Below, in pieces: positions 10,932-22,107 of a stretch of DNA of 64,000 bases; within the stretch, counting starts at the first letter, position 1; each line of letters starts with the position of its first letter. Under the pieces are notes generated by a model. The model was not told the origin of the DNA and made no database searches. It saw only the letters and a list, made by a program, of their open reading frames with translations. Source of the DNA: Heliopora coerulea. Its lineage: Eukaryota; Cnidaria; Anthozoa; Scleralcyonacea; Helioporidae. A program made the translations under genes and the position numbers. Where the stretch lies: the NCBI GenBank assembly GCA_030142905.1, contig JASJOG010000270.1, forward strand, positions 1 through 64,000. Direction: 5' to 3'.

Positions 10932-12422
10932 GTAAGATCCAACAAGATATACCTGTACATGTAATTATTGTTTGTAAAGAAAACAGAATTTATTGGGTGT
11001 TGTTAATTGCCTGCCATTTGCTTATGTTACTAGAACATGTGATCAAACTTGTGCATATTCCCATTCACCATTGGCCATAGATTATTGTTTCTACATTTTT
11101 TGAAATCTGCAAAATGGCTGCACTATCCAGTAAAGGCAAGAATGTCAAATTAAAGCCTGGTTTCCTAATCATCAATACATTCCCCATGGTCTTTGCAATA
11201 TTTCTATCAATCAGAAGAATAACCTCTGTAATCACAAAAAATTAGATGTGAACTGTGATTTAAGCATCTCCCGCAATTCTAGTGATTGTCCCATATTATT
11301 GCCAATATGGAAATGGCTGTAACTCGACTGTTATGAACACTATAATCATTGAAATCCCTTGGATCTGTATAAGCATGGTTTCCATTTAATGCCGTCAAAA
11401 CTGAGGTTGTTTTTTAAGTGATTCAAACTGTCGCAGCAATCGTAGTGATTGTAATGGTTATGTACAAACCATACTGGCTAGATGAAAGTCCAAAAGTGGG
11501 ATCTGTGTCAGACTTTTAAGTACAAGATAGAAGTACAAAATGGTCACCTTTGTTCAATGCAAGATATGTACTGTAGCCATGCTGTTATGGCATGACATAT
11601 TTCAGTTACATAGTACAGCATGCACAAAGTAAAAATGACAGATATTTTGCTACTGAGCATTTAGTGTTTTTGCATTAGGGTAAAGTCTGCCCAAAATTCC
11701 TATAATCAAAGTTAATACTATGCAGTTTATAAATGGAAACCAAGTTTAGTTTTACAAAAAGAATGAATATTGATTACAATTGGCCACTTATAGAAGAAAA
11801 AATTGCCAGATTTTTTTGAGAAAATAAATCGCATTTGCCATCAGAGGAAAGTTAAACTGGCAAGCACAATAGATTGTGTTCACCTCATTTGTTTATTGAT
11901 ACTGTTGCACTGTGCAGTAAAAAAATCCTATTCAAAACTACAGTAGTTGTTAAAGAACTGATTATTGACAATATACATCTGGCAAATTAATCTATCATTC
12001 TTACACTGTCACATGTACACTAAATAAGTATTCAGAAAGTTTTATGGGCATTCATCTCCTTGGTGATTTGGGTAAATGTTAACATCACCTGGACATCAGT
12101 GGATATGGCAACAAACATTTGTTTGTGTGGTAGCAATTTCAGGTTTTTCTCTTATTTCACAGATTAGTGACATCTATAGTAACACAAAACATTAATTTCA
12201 TATCATTTTTTGGATACCAACTGTGGAACCTTACCCAAGTCATTCAAATTTCTTACAGTATTGTCTATGCCAAATTGGGTACAACAGCTAGAGTGTAAAT
12301 GTTGACTAAATTGCTGCTGCATATGGATATATACATACAGCTCACACATGCATGCATAATGCACACTAAATGTGAAAATAATGTGTACATGTAAATACAA
12401 ATTCTTTTTTTGATGGGTTTAG
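10932..12422. other. SEH1-like intron, no gene seen
   Basis: Unique-looking intron sequence between exon 4 and exon 5. It contains short TG/CA-rich tracts near 12310-12390 and no recognised element. Confidence 0.45.
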
Positions 12423-12834
12423 GAAAAGAAAGCTGGCCTAGTTGGCAGTAGAACTTCAGTTACAGATGTTAAGTTTGCTCCCAGACATTTAAATGTTCAA
12501 CTGGTAAGTTTCCAGAAGCACAAGTAAAGGCTTTAGAATTTGATTTTATCCTATCCTGAGCATAGCTGTAAATTTAACAAAGACCATACTCAAAATGTGC
12601 TGCACATTACTGATTACAAAGATGCAGGCACTTCACTTGAGGACTTTGGTTGTGTGTTCAGTGTTAACAGTAATTCTGTCAAAGTCATTAATCTTTTCAT
12701 TTTCTCCATTAATTTCATGATTGTTATCCTTCCCCTATTTTCCTTCTTTCATTCCTTTCCTCCCCTATCCATTTGGGTTTTTCTACCTTCATTGACTATA
12801 CCTTTCTGTCCCTAAACCCACTTTACCTGAGGTC

Positions 12835-13260
12835 ACAACAGTCTCCTGAAGTTAATTCACTTCACTTCCCCCTAATCTGACTTCATTTCACTTCTCTTAC
12901 CCCTAACCTGCATTTCAGTTCACTTTCCCCTAACCCCCACTTTATCGTGCGTTACTAAACCTTACCACACCTCATAATACGCTTACCTCACTTCACTTTA
13001 TTTCATGTCACTCACAAAAACCTCATTTCACATCACTTCTCATCCTCCTAATCTGCACTTCAGTTCAATTCCGCCTGATCATCTCACCTTCCTTCACTTT
13101 ACTTCACTTTAATTTACGTCACTTTACTTCACATCACTTTACTTCAATTCACTTCAAGTAACTTCGCGTCACATCACTTCGCTACTCCCTGTTTTTACTT
13201 CATTTTAGACCACTTTATGTCTGCTTCACTTCATATCACTTTAGGTAACGTCCCATTTCT
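12835..13260. repeat. Degenerate TTCACTTCAC minisatellite
   Basis: A run of imperfect CACTTCA-type words, with TTTACTTCA and CCCCTAAC variants, fills this stretch. There is no coding sense. It begins about 330 bp after the last recognised SEH1-like exon and may mark the decayed end of that locus. Confidence 0.55.
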
Positions 13261-15199
13261 TTTCGTTAACTTTACGTTTCTTTTTGGCAAATGGACTGGT
13301 AATCACCTTTTCCGAACCCAGGTGTAAGCATCCTCAAAGAAACATTGTGGGCCCACATGCTGGTACAGTACGTTGCAAGCCCCGAAATTGCAATGAACTG
13401 GTCCGCAGTGGAACTGAAACTTAATTTACTGGCGATCACAATTTCAAAATTGGTTGCCAGCGGTGACGTAGCTCTGCGTATACGAACATCTTTAAAATAC
13501 CTTTAAGATTTACAGCTTTTACATGGCGAACCTACCACTAAGCGAAACAGGGAAGTTTGAGGTTGTCAAAATAGTTCATGTACATAAACAGCATGAGTTT
13601 ATGTAATCTTTACCATTTACTCGGTATGCCGAATTGGCGAGGTCAGTTAATATCGTAATTCCTCCCTTCAATACAGACTCTACTTCGTATCGATGTGGTA
13701 CTGTTACTAACGATAACTAAAATAGTTGATATTGCATCATCTAATTGACATAGGGACTGATCAGAAAAATGTCTGTTCCCTTCATTGATAAATGCCGAAC
13801 TGATTGCATAATTGATAATTGCAGTGGAAAAGATGATTTTTGAGGATTTTGGATTTCAAGAATTTTTTAAATTTTGTACTGTGAGTACATTGCCTTCGTG
13901 TAGGTCTGAACAGTGAGAAAGCTGCCTTTCAAACAAAATGCAGACAGGGCCGCGGCTACTATAGACATCCCCCGCCACGCCTCTCAACACGAATTTCAGA
14001 TCAGAACATTTTAATACAACTTCTGGTAAGACATTGAAGTATGAAATGAAAACAAAATACAAGCTGGGCTTTTATTTGGGGCATTGATTGGAGGAAACAG
14101 GCAAAACAGAGATTAACGCTAATTAGGTTAATGAGAAATTTATAGAATTGCAGCTGGTACCTCTCTTGGCCAATAAGATCATTTCATATACTTATTAAAA
14201 GCCTTTTGAAGATTAAATTTGTTCATGAGGTGGCCGATACGTTTCATATTTGGTTCTGTCATCTTTCCTATTTACCGTTGTTTGCAATGTACAGCAACGT
14301 AAACCAAACAAATTTCCGCTTGTTGAGTATTAAAAATTCGTAGTCGACATTATTATATATAAAAAATATCATTTATTTTGTTGTAATCCTTATATTTTTA
14401 GTTTCGGGGATACATTAAACAATTTTTCAAATTTTTGATGCCCAAGGAATAAAAATAAAAAAATTATAAATAAAATAATAAAAAAAAGCCAGAGAAAAAC
14501 TAATCCGCTACTTAGTTAGGTTACTGCAAGGATTCCGAGTAAATATACCCAAGTCACGTCCACTACCTTTAGAATCATAAAATGAGTGGCTGTTTTCAAA
14601 AGTTCAAAGTTTCAAAAACGCCAAAATTTTCCAAAAACAGTTTTACCGCCTGATTATTTTATTCATTTTAAACGGCTTGAAAGAAGGCAAATAGAACAAA
14701 TTTTTCCCTGAAATGACCAAACTGGCAACACTGCCAAAAATTGAGAGAGATGGAAAGGCATTATAATAAGTAGTAAAGGCTCTTCAATTCTTTCTTGTGC
14801 TAATTAAGACGTATTCCTCGAAATAGCTTCATGAATGGTCGTTTTCACTTTTTTAGGGATATTATAAGAATTGCTTGTTATTATGGTTAATACTTCATGT
14901 TTTTCGTTCATGTTGTGTCCCCATCCCCAACCTAAATGTTTTTTTCTCCCTGGAGTACTCTGAAGATAGTTACACTTTTAGTTGCAGCGTCCAGTTTAAT
15001 CACCAAAAAAAGATATTAACGAATGACTTCCGAGCTTGACTGTCATTTTGTTTACTTATCGCATAGTCTTTGATTGACCTTCATTTCAATTGATATTTCA
15101 TTCTTTTTATTTGTGTCTTAAAAATCGGACAAGTAACAAAACTGTATATTCTTCCCTTTTGTTCCAAGGAGCTTTGGTTTTACTCGTACCTAACATTTA
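13261..15199. other. No gene recognised
   Basis: AT-rich sequence without a recognised exon, tRNA or repeat array. A short A-rich patch lies near 14440-14500. Confidence 0.4.
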
Positions 15200-16011
15200 A
15201 CTACCTACCTAACTACCTAACTAACTACCTACCTACCTACCTACCTACCTACCTAACTACCTACCTACCTAACTACCTACCTACCTACCTACCTAACTAC
15301 CTACCTACCTACCTAACTACCTCCCTACCTACCTACCTACCTAACTACCTACTTACCTACCTACCTACCTACCTACCTACCTAACTACCTAACTACCTAC
15401 CTACCTAACATCCTAACTAACTACCTAACTACCTACCTAACTAACTACCTAACTACCTACCTACCTACCTACCTACCTAACTACCTACCTACCTAACTAC
15501 CTAACTACCTACCTACCTACCTACCTACCTAACTACCTACCTAACTACCTACCTAACTACCTACCTACCTAACTACCTAACTACCTACCTAACTACCTAA
15601 CTAACTAACTAACTACCTACCTACCTACCTACCTACCTACCTACCTACCTACCTACCTAACTACCTACCTACCTACCTACCTACCTACCTAACTATCTAC
15701 CTACCTACCTACCTACCTACCTACCTAACTACCTACCTAACTACCTACCTACCTACCTACCTACCTAACTACCTACCTACCTACCTAACTACCTACCTAC
15801 CTATCTACCTACCTAACTACCTACCTACCTACCTACCTACCTACCTAACTACCTACCTACCTACCTACCTACCTACCTACCTAACTATCTACCTACCTAC
15901 CTACCTACCTAACTATCTACGTACCTACCTAACTACCTACCTAACTATCTACCTACCTACCTACCTACCTAACTACCTACCTACCTACCTACCTAACTAC
16001 CTATCTATCTA
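15200..16011. repeat. CTAC/CTAA tetranucleotide array, about 810 bp
   Basis: About 200 four-base units, mostly CTAC with CTAA inserted at irregular spacing and a few CTAT units near the right end. On the opposite strand it reads GTAG/TTAG. The array ends directly at GAAGAGCCTTTGTTCGAAACGTTG, the inverted form of the CGTTTCG motif found next to other simple repeats here. It is not telomeric in any known metazoan pattern. Confidence 0.9.
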
Positions 16012-16159
16012 TGAAGAGCCTTTGTTCGAAACGTTGATATTCTTGAGATCAGTTATGGCAGTCGTCAACCTTCTAACTTTCTACCTTAAAAATGGCTATG
16101 GTTGTTCCGTGGTCATTCGATAGGCTTGTTGGAAACTATTTCGCGTTTTCTGAGTCAAT

Positions 16160-16277
16160 CTGGACAACATGTGGACACTCGTCAAGCTCATACCTTTAGG
16201 AAAACGATTCCTGGACCCCAGAAGAGGATCGAACCCAAAACTTCCTGTTGTCCGGTGAGACGCCGTAACTAATATGC
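16160..16277 (-). mobile_element. Diverged tRNA-like SINE
   Basis: On the minus strand: GCGTCTCACCGGACAACAGG, then a B box (GGGTTCGATCC), TCTGGGGTCC, and a tail (AGGAATCGTTTTCCT...ATGAGCTTGACGAG) that lines up with the tail of the hairpin SINE family (AGAAATCATTTTCTG...ATTGAGCTTGAAGA). Strongly diverged, with no duplication seen at its ends. Probably an older copy or sister family. Confidence 0.5.
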
Positions 16278-17427
16278 AGCTTCAACATACGTGCTTGCAA
16301 TGTGGGAGACACAATATTCTAAGAATGTTGATGAATGAAGTGAATGTTTCAGCGTTCATGCGGGAGATGTGTGTGGATGGGAGATAAATGAGGATGTTTG
16401 TCAAACTCATACTCTTACGTATCGTCTGTGATAGAACCAGGCTCCTAGGCACACTGCATGTGACATTCATCTCGTGCAAAGATAGACGCGAAAACAAGTA
16501 GACTCAACCTGGAACAAGTAACATGAATGTAAAATTTTCATTGTTGTGCCCTCAACTATGGTCTTGTTAAGACAGCCAATGACAAGTCTTGTTACGGTGA
16601 CTAAGTACATGAAAGAATAAACTTGTAGTTTCGATTCCGAAATTTATTCAGCGTAAAAGGATACTTCTGCAATTACGGAAAAGTAGAAAGTTTTAGAAAA
16701 TTAATCGGTTAAATTAATTGCAACAAATTAGGCTGAAGTTTCGTAACTCGGTTTCGTAATGTTTTCTGACCACAATTCACACTTCTAGAACTTCAGATGA
16801 GTTTGTAAGGAGCCTGTAAACCCTGTTGTTGTGAGTTTTGTTTTGTTTTAGGTATTTGTTGTTATGAGAGACAGTGAGAGAGAGGGGAAAGGACGGAAGG
16901 ACGGAGACATAGGCAGATAAAGAGAAATAGACAAGAAGAGGCGGAGAGAGAGCCAGTGAAGATATATATGCGAGCATTTATGGGTGTTTAAGTTTCTGGC
17001 AGTAGAAAATCAGTTCGAAACGGTGAAAAATTGCCTTCTTTTTATTAACATGTAAAAATATTCTTACACCTATTGGCAAAGATTAATACCATGCTGGGCT
17101 ACAAGTTCAGTTTGAGTTGCACAAACACATAAAGAAGTACGTGCAAAGTACGGTGCTAGCAGTCAGTTTTATGAAATAAAGTAAAAACAAATTCCGAAAA
17201 ACAATGACATCTTGAAAACCCAAGATATGAGTTAAAAACAAGACGACGAATAATTGCGATGATATTTCGTCTGTATTGCAAAGTCATTGTCAAATCGAAA
17301 TGGATTGCAAGCAAGCAATGCGATTTATATAGTTACAACGATGACACCATCAACAGGAATGCAGAGGACACACGTGAATGATTACAAAGCTATCGCTAAT
17401 GACTGTTAACACTTAAGAAAGAATATA
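16278..17427. other. No gene recognised
   Basis: No supported gene. A short GAGA-rich purine tract lies near 16870-16950. The 66-71-codon frames here show no family features. Confidence 0.4.
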
Positions 17428-18790
17428 TTAAGGAAAAAGTGTTAGTTCTTTGAATGCCTTCAGGCAATTGTTTAACTCTGGTCTGTTAAACTTTATAAAC
17501 AGAGCTTCTGAGAGTAATGTTAAATTAGGATTTTTATTTTTACAACAATGTAATATTCTGAAGTTGTCGGTGATGAGATTTTTATATATAAGAGAGATGT
17601 TGGTGAGAGGAGGAGAAGTCATGTCATTGAGATTGTCAAAAAGGGTTACTGGGAATCGTTAAATAATTGACCTGATCGCAGCTGGAAAAGTGTTGAGCAA
17701 CAGCACTGTTTTGGAATTCAGAAGACTATCCTAGAAGTCGTTTGTCTAAGAAGCGTTCTGTTTTACCTATGTAACGTCTATTACATCTCGGACAAGTTAT
17801 TTCGTAGATCACGCTATTACTAGAAACATCTGGAAGTTTGTCTTTATTCGAAAGAAAATAAGGTAATTTTTTAGTTTGGTAAACGACAATGAATTTGATC
17901 GGCTTATTTAGATTTCGGCGTATTTTCTTAATACAGGTCTTAAGCAGACTTTCACCAATTTTACTGAGGTATGGAACACGAAACCAAATTTCAGGTATTG
18001 TGTTATCAGGTTCTGTAACTTTAAAACATCAGCTATGGATTGACCAGGCGGAAAACGTAATTTCAAAAGGAATCTCAAAGCCCAGATATTTTGCTGGGCT
18101 TTGATATTCCTTTTGAGATTAGGTTATGTAACTGGTTTGGAGATACCGGAAAGATGTTTATTTTTAAGTTTGGAAATGATAGATTTTCTGATGTTGTTTA
18201 AGAGAAACGTGAGAGCTTGGATATATTATGGTAGATGAACGATCTTCAAGCTCAATACTCAGAAAATGATTTCTGAGTATTGAGCTTGAAGATCGTTCAT
18301 CTACCATAATATATCCAAGCTCTCACGTTTCTCTTAAACAATTTCAATCATTATTAATATATATAGTGGCTTCCGCTTAGGTCGCACATATATATCGAAT
18401 TCGCACCTTAGCTCACCATCTGACTCTCGGTAGCTCAATGGTTAGAGCGTCTAACCGGTCATCAGAAGGTTGCGGGTTCGATCCCCGTCTGGGGCTCAGA
18501 AATCATTTTCTGAGTATTGAGCTTGAAGATCGTTCATCTACCACAGATTTTCTGATGTTAGCGGGGAAACCGTTTCATGACATAAATTTGGTGATATTTG
18601 TAATTTGGTTATTAAGGAGAAATGGTTCGCTGGAAATCATGACTGCTCGATAGAAAAGAGATGTAATCCATGCTGTTTTGCGACCCCAAGGTTCAAAACT
18701 AGAAAAATGAGTATACTGACCAGTGTGAGAATCTTTCCGAAAGATATCAATACCTGAATCAGTAACATTAAGATTTAAAAAATGAAGTCA
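17428..18790 (-). pseudogene. Penelope-like element, RT/GIY-YIG fragment
   Basis: Minus-strand translation in several frames gives, in order: the end of the reverse transcriptase (SFEPWGRKTAW, then FYRAVMISSE and a thumb-like segment with SWNGFPANIRKSIISK), a linker with RNLNKPIKF, a Cys-Tyr-rich GIY-YIG start (VIYEITCPRCNRRYIGKTE), and a C-terminus (LLSEALFIKFNRPELNN). PLEs are retroelements whose reverse transcriptase is followed by this nuclease. Stops, frameshifts and the missing RT core make it dead. The SINE S5 interrupts it cleanly at 18196-18544. It differs clearly from the PLE at 42094-46722, so it is another lineage or much older. Confidence 0.75.
18196..18544 (+). mobile_element. 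Hairpin SINE, copy S5, with perfect 70-base palindrome
   Basis: A 349-bp unit flanked by a perfect 15-bp duplication, AGATTTTCTGATGTT (18181-18195 and 18545-18559). Bases 18196-18265 and 18270-18339 are exact reverse complements (70 of 70) around ATGA. They contain head plus T' and then T plus inverted head. The rest is the GTGGC...CACCATCTGA block, the tRNA-like part (about 18425-18497) and a final T arm ending CATCTACCAC. Exactness of the palindrome and duplication points to a recent insertion. It landed in reverse-transcriptase coding sequence of an old PLE. Confidence 0.88.
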
Positions 18791-19301
18791 CTCCAGCGTT
18801 AGCCAGAATAAAACTGTTAAGAAAGACGCATATCGAGAGATAGTTAATCCTTCATTAAATAGTCGAAGTGGACAGCGAATGCATGTCAGTTGAATACTTG
18901 TTTGGTAAATTCGAGATAGGGCTTTTAAAAACTGCGACGCACTACACCGAAAGATCTTCGGTAACTGCGTTTACATAGGAGCTTATTTGTAAGTAGCTAC
19001 TTATCATAAGGCGACCACTACAACCTCGGTCAAAACTTCGATATGTCAAGCTGCTTAGCGACCGACGTGAATTTCATGGCGATCTGTCAAAGTGGTCGAC
19101 GTGATCGCGCAGTTCAGAGTTTACTTCAGACATTTTCTTATCATGCTCGTTTCTGGGATGGATATGCGGACTTTATAACGTATAACGAAATAAATCGCTC
19201 AGACATGAGTGCTTCGGAAGTATGTGTGTACTCTTTTACGTTCCTTCACCATTTTGATTAATTTTCGTTGTAACCCTTTGCCAGTGAACGCGACCATCAA
19301 T
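18791..19301. other. No gene recognised
   Basis: No supported gene or repeat. The 72-codon frame at 19043 has no recognisable domain. Confidence 0.4.
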
Positions 19302-19554
19302 CTACAATCCTGGACAAAACTCACGTGGACACAACGCGCGCTTTTTCGTTATTACCAGATATTTCACGTGACAACAAGAAAACACGTTCACTGCCTCTCC
19401 CAAACTAGTGTTGGTAAGTCTACACCCGCGAAAATCTAAACCTTCCTTTGGTTATCGTAATATAACGCAACAGTGGTGATGGGGAAAGGGGAAGGAAAAC
19501 TTGGCGAAAGGAATACTCCAGTGCATGTCTACATAATTTTGTCCAGGATTGCAG
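19302..19554. mobile_element. Candidate MITE with TACAATCCTGGACAAAA ends
   Basis: CTACAATCCTGGACAAAAC at 19302 is matched inverted by TTTTGTCCAGGATTGCAG ending at 19554, 16 of 18 complementary. No target duplication was found and no protein is encoded. It may be a short non-autonomous DNA transposon. Confidence 0.45.
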
Positions 19555-19743
19555 TTTTCTGGCATTTTTCACATTACATTGAGAAAGTCAGAAAACTAAG
19601 CAAGAAATATTTCTGGAAATCAACGTTCGCTGTCCCTTATTTCTGATTGGAAATTTTCCCCTCGAGGGTTGGCAGTTGTTTAAACTCAAAAACTCCCCAC
19701 TAAAGTGTTTTGTGTTCAGTTGTTCTTATATAGATAATTCACG

Positions 19744-19792
19744 AACCTTTACGGTCGTTCGACAAAGTGAACGACCGGATACTAAAGGTTAA
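19744..19792. repeat. Short imperfect hairpin
   Basis: AACCTTTACGGTCGTTC is followed within 30 bases by its near reverse complement (GAACGACCGG...AAAGGTT). It resembles a transposon end or a folded transcript; no function can be assigned. Confidence 0.4.
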
Positions 19793-19840
19793 ATTCTTAG
19801 ACATACTTAAAATAAGTTTATGAAGAATGCATGGAAACAA

Positions 19841-20119
19841 AGCAAGAAACATACTCCGTTCAACAACACATCTTGTAAACTCAATATTTGAACCATAAAA
19901 CTTGACGAAACTGATCACGGTAATAGTTGAATTTTATTTCAAATCCGTTGTCCAGCCTAATATGTCACAAGCAAAATTGTTATTTATATATCCACATACA
20001 AGATGACAAGACATCGTTACAGAGGAGAAGCTATATATAACAATTATTCTAAAATAACAAAGCGACTGTATCAAATAATTGTTTACAAGATGTTATTCAT
20101 CGGAGTATGTTTCTTGCTC
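19841..20119. mobile_element. Foldback element, about 280 bp
   Basis: The left arm AGCAAGAAACATACTCCG...ACATCTTGTAAAC (19841-19880) returns inverted at 20081-20119. It has no coding capacity. It abuts the left end of the Crypton-like element (20124), so the two may be parts of one larger structure or a nested pair. Confidence 0.6.
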
Positions 20120-20879
20120 TACCGGGTGTCCCAAAACTAACGAAAACTATTGAAATCATTTATTGTTAAAATTTGAATGCCCTACGAAAAAGCTGAATGT
20201 AATGATGCGTAAAATATTGACAAGGTGCATGTATTAAAATTTATGTATGAAAATCGCCTTGTAAAGTGCACGATTTTTTGCCCGTGGGAATTTAAATTTT
20301 ACTGTTTTAGACAGCTTCATTATGTATAAAATTACTTATCCCCTCGCCCACCGCGCGAAGCGCGGTGCGAGGGTCGAAGGACTGAGCGGGCGAAGGTACT
20401 AATCTTGACGCGCGTGGAGTCCTGTTACACGCGTGGTGATTACTAGGGAGAAAAATTTTCGCTTTGTGTATGTATATTTATATTTATATATATATATATA
20501 TATACATGGGTTTCGGTCACTCAAAAATGCCGTGTGCCAGCTCGGGGACTGGTATGTTGTTGAACAAACCGTACTTAGGTTCCGTATTGAAGCAAATCGA
20601 TTTGGTCTCGTTCTTTTTTCCCTTGTATGGTTCTCTCGCAAGTTTTTTACATTATTCGAACACTGAAGCCAGTAAATGATTTAAGACCGGCAAAGGAAAT
20701 GGCTTTCTTGGTGCATGCGGCTGGTTTTGCCACCTCAGTAACTGGATAATTTATGACTTGACAGAGCAGTTCTCAAAGTTAGCTCCTTGAAATATGCATT
20801 TGCTAACTGTTCACTTTTTGCAGCAACACTTTGTCTTGGTTCTTTCTGATTTATGTGAACAAAAGACGTAAGGGAAACT

Positions 20880-22107
20880 CGCTTGCTGTCAGGACGTTTG
20901 CTAAGCGACTAAATGTATTAAAACGACATTCTTCGCTGAAGTTGAAAGATGTCGATTAGTATAAATCTTGGGACTTTTCACGTTGTGGTAACCACTTGCC
21001 TGAGCTGCACAATCACAGGTACGTCTGAATCGAGTAGCTTTGAAGTACAAGTTCTGTGAACGGAATTGTTTTGAGCAGCTTTCAAAAGTAGCTTCCCGAC
21101 TTCATTCTTCCCTAAGGGAGATTTCTTGTACGAAATATTATGCTGGTGTTTATTGGTAAAGTAGAATGAAGATTCTGGTTCATTCGTCTCTGTACGACGA
21201 TTATTTTTGAACATTTTGCAATTTTTAACCGGACAGCGTTCATGGTCAATTGTTTGAGATGTGGGATAGAACACTCGTCATCCAGAAGAGTTGTCCAGGC
21301 CATGACAGTCTTTGGCCATGAAGCTTTCTCCGCTTTCCACACAAAGATTTCATTGCCTCAATCAGGAATTTTTTTTGTTATGAAATGTCACCCCATCGAA
21401 AACGTAAGGATGCATTTTTGGCTCGAAACAAAAATGCAAGGTAAATAGCCACCAGATAACTCGCTGCAAAGCCACTTGTTTTTGGTCACCAAATTATCCT
21501 TGGGCAAAACAGTTGTTCGCTTCAGTCTTTCTCACTTCAAGAGTGATTTTTACATGAAGACCTTTACCGTATTCGATCGGTAATGCTTTCATAAGGATTT
21601 TAAAATCTCTCATGAAAGTTTAAAGTCGTCTGTGTGTAAATTTACCGTTGAACCCTTTGTGTTGAGGTGCCACTGAATGCTTATTTAGAGAAACGTGAGA
21701 GCTAGGACATATTGTTATATATAACCCTGATATATATCAGGGTTCGATCCCCGTCTGGGGCTCGGAAGTCGTTTTCTGGGTGTCGAGCTTGGGGATCGTT
21801 CATCTACCACACTGAATGCTTAGTTGAAAATACGCAAGAGTTACAGGTTTATACGCCATTTTTCGTTTTTATTGATGTTTTGCCTTGGAAAAAATACGTC
21901 TTTTACTTCCCTCTTCTCGTTCTTCTTTCCACAAAACTTGCACAAGGTTTCCTTGTCGTATTTTGTTTTATGTTTTGTATTTTCCGATTTTTGGTCAGCG
22001 ATAAAACTGCAGAATTCGTTCATGTTTTCTTTGTTTACTTCGTCAATTTCGTAATTCGTTTCATCTTCGTCACCAAAGTCTTGTACTTCCGGATGAATAC
22101 TTAGCAT
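20880..22107 (-). pseudogene. Crypton-like tyrosine recombinase (DUF3504-type), decayed
   Basis: Minus-strand frames show the family order: an acidic N-terminus (MLSIHPEVQDFGDEDE at 22107), a segment like VALQRVIWWLFTLHF (near 21480), then HERCPVKNCKMFKNNR with PESSFYFT, YKKSPLGKNEVGKLLLKAA (21150-21060), and a degraded NHSVRK-like helix (NSVHRTCTSKLLDSDVP). The last helix with LYxSTSF lies near 20960. These match the tyrosine-recombinase domain also found in host ZMYM and KCTD1-type proteins. Catalytic Arg/His residues are damaged and several stops are present, so it is inactive. Confidence 0.7.
21684..21810 (+). mobile_element. Hairpin SINE, copy S6, short and A-to-G marked
   Basis: The 127-bp unit is flanked by a perfect 12-bp duplication, ACTGAATGCTTA (21672-21683 and 21811-21822). 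The head (TTTAGAGAAACGTGAGAGC) is kept. T', the A-box half and the anticodon region are replaced by TATATATAACCCTGATATAT, part of a 22-base perfect palindrome that runs into the B box. The tail has seven A-to-G changes and one T-to-C against the other copies over 38 bases (21760-21797), and no other kind of change. Confidence 0.8.

Larger units (their letters stand above)
4294..12503 (+). pseudogene. SEH1L-like: SEH1-like nucleoporin, multi-exon pseudogene
   Basis: Five exon pieces on + match the N-terminal WD repeats of SEH1, a beta-propeller subunit of the Nup107-160 nuclear-pore and GATOR2 complexes. Exon 1 begins at ATG 4294 ([13 protein letters not shown]) but is cut at about 4335. Exon 2 is 7129-7179 (VWNLGEDGEWKCT). 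Exon 3 is 7969-8074 (MWAHPEFGQVLATCSFD). Exon 4 is 10885-10931 (RGQSFW). Exon 5 is 12423-12503 (SRTSVTDVKFAP). Intron phases fit: exon 3 leaves one base that exon 4 completes, and GT donors and AG acceptors border most exons. Breaks: exon 1 lost its 3' half and donor; exon 3 has TGA at 7990-7992 where the family has Arg, and CAA where the expected acceptor CAG should be (a TAG acceptor 15 bases upstream is possible). No exon after 12503 was found. Introns show that it is a duplicated copy, not a processed one. Confidence 0.8.

Noticed and set aside
15200..16011. Interstitial telomere
   Set aside because: Units are CTAC/CTAA four-mers, not TTAGGG or TTAGG; CCTAA words arise from the CTAA variant only.
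5069..21810. Hammerhead ribozyme or retrozyme identity for the hairpin SINEs
   Set aside because: No CTGANGA...GAAA core was found in any copy.
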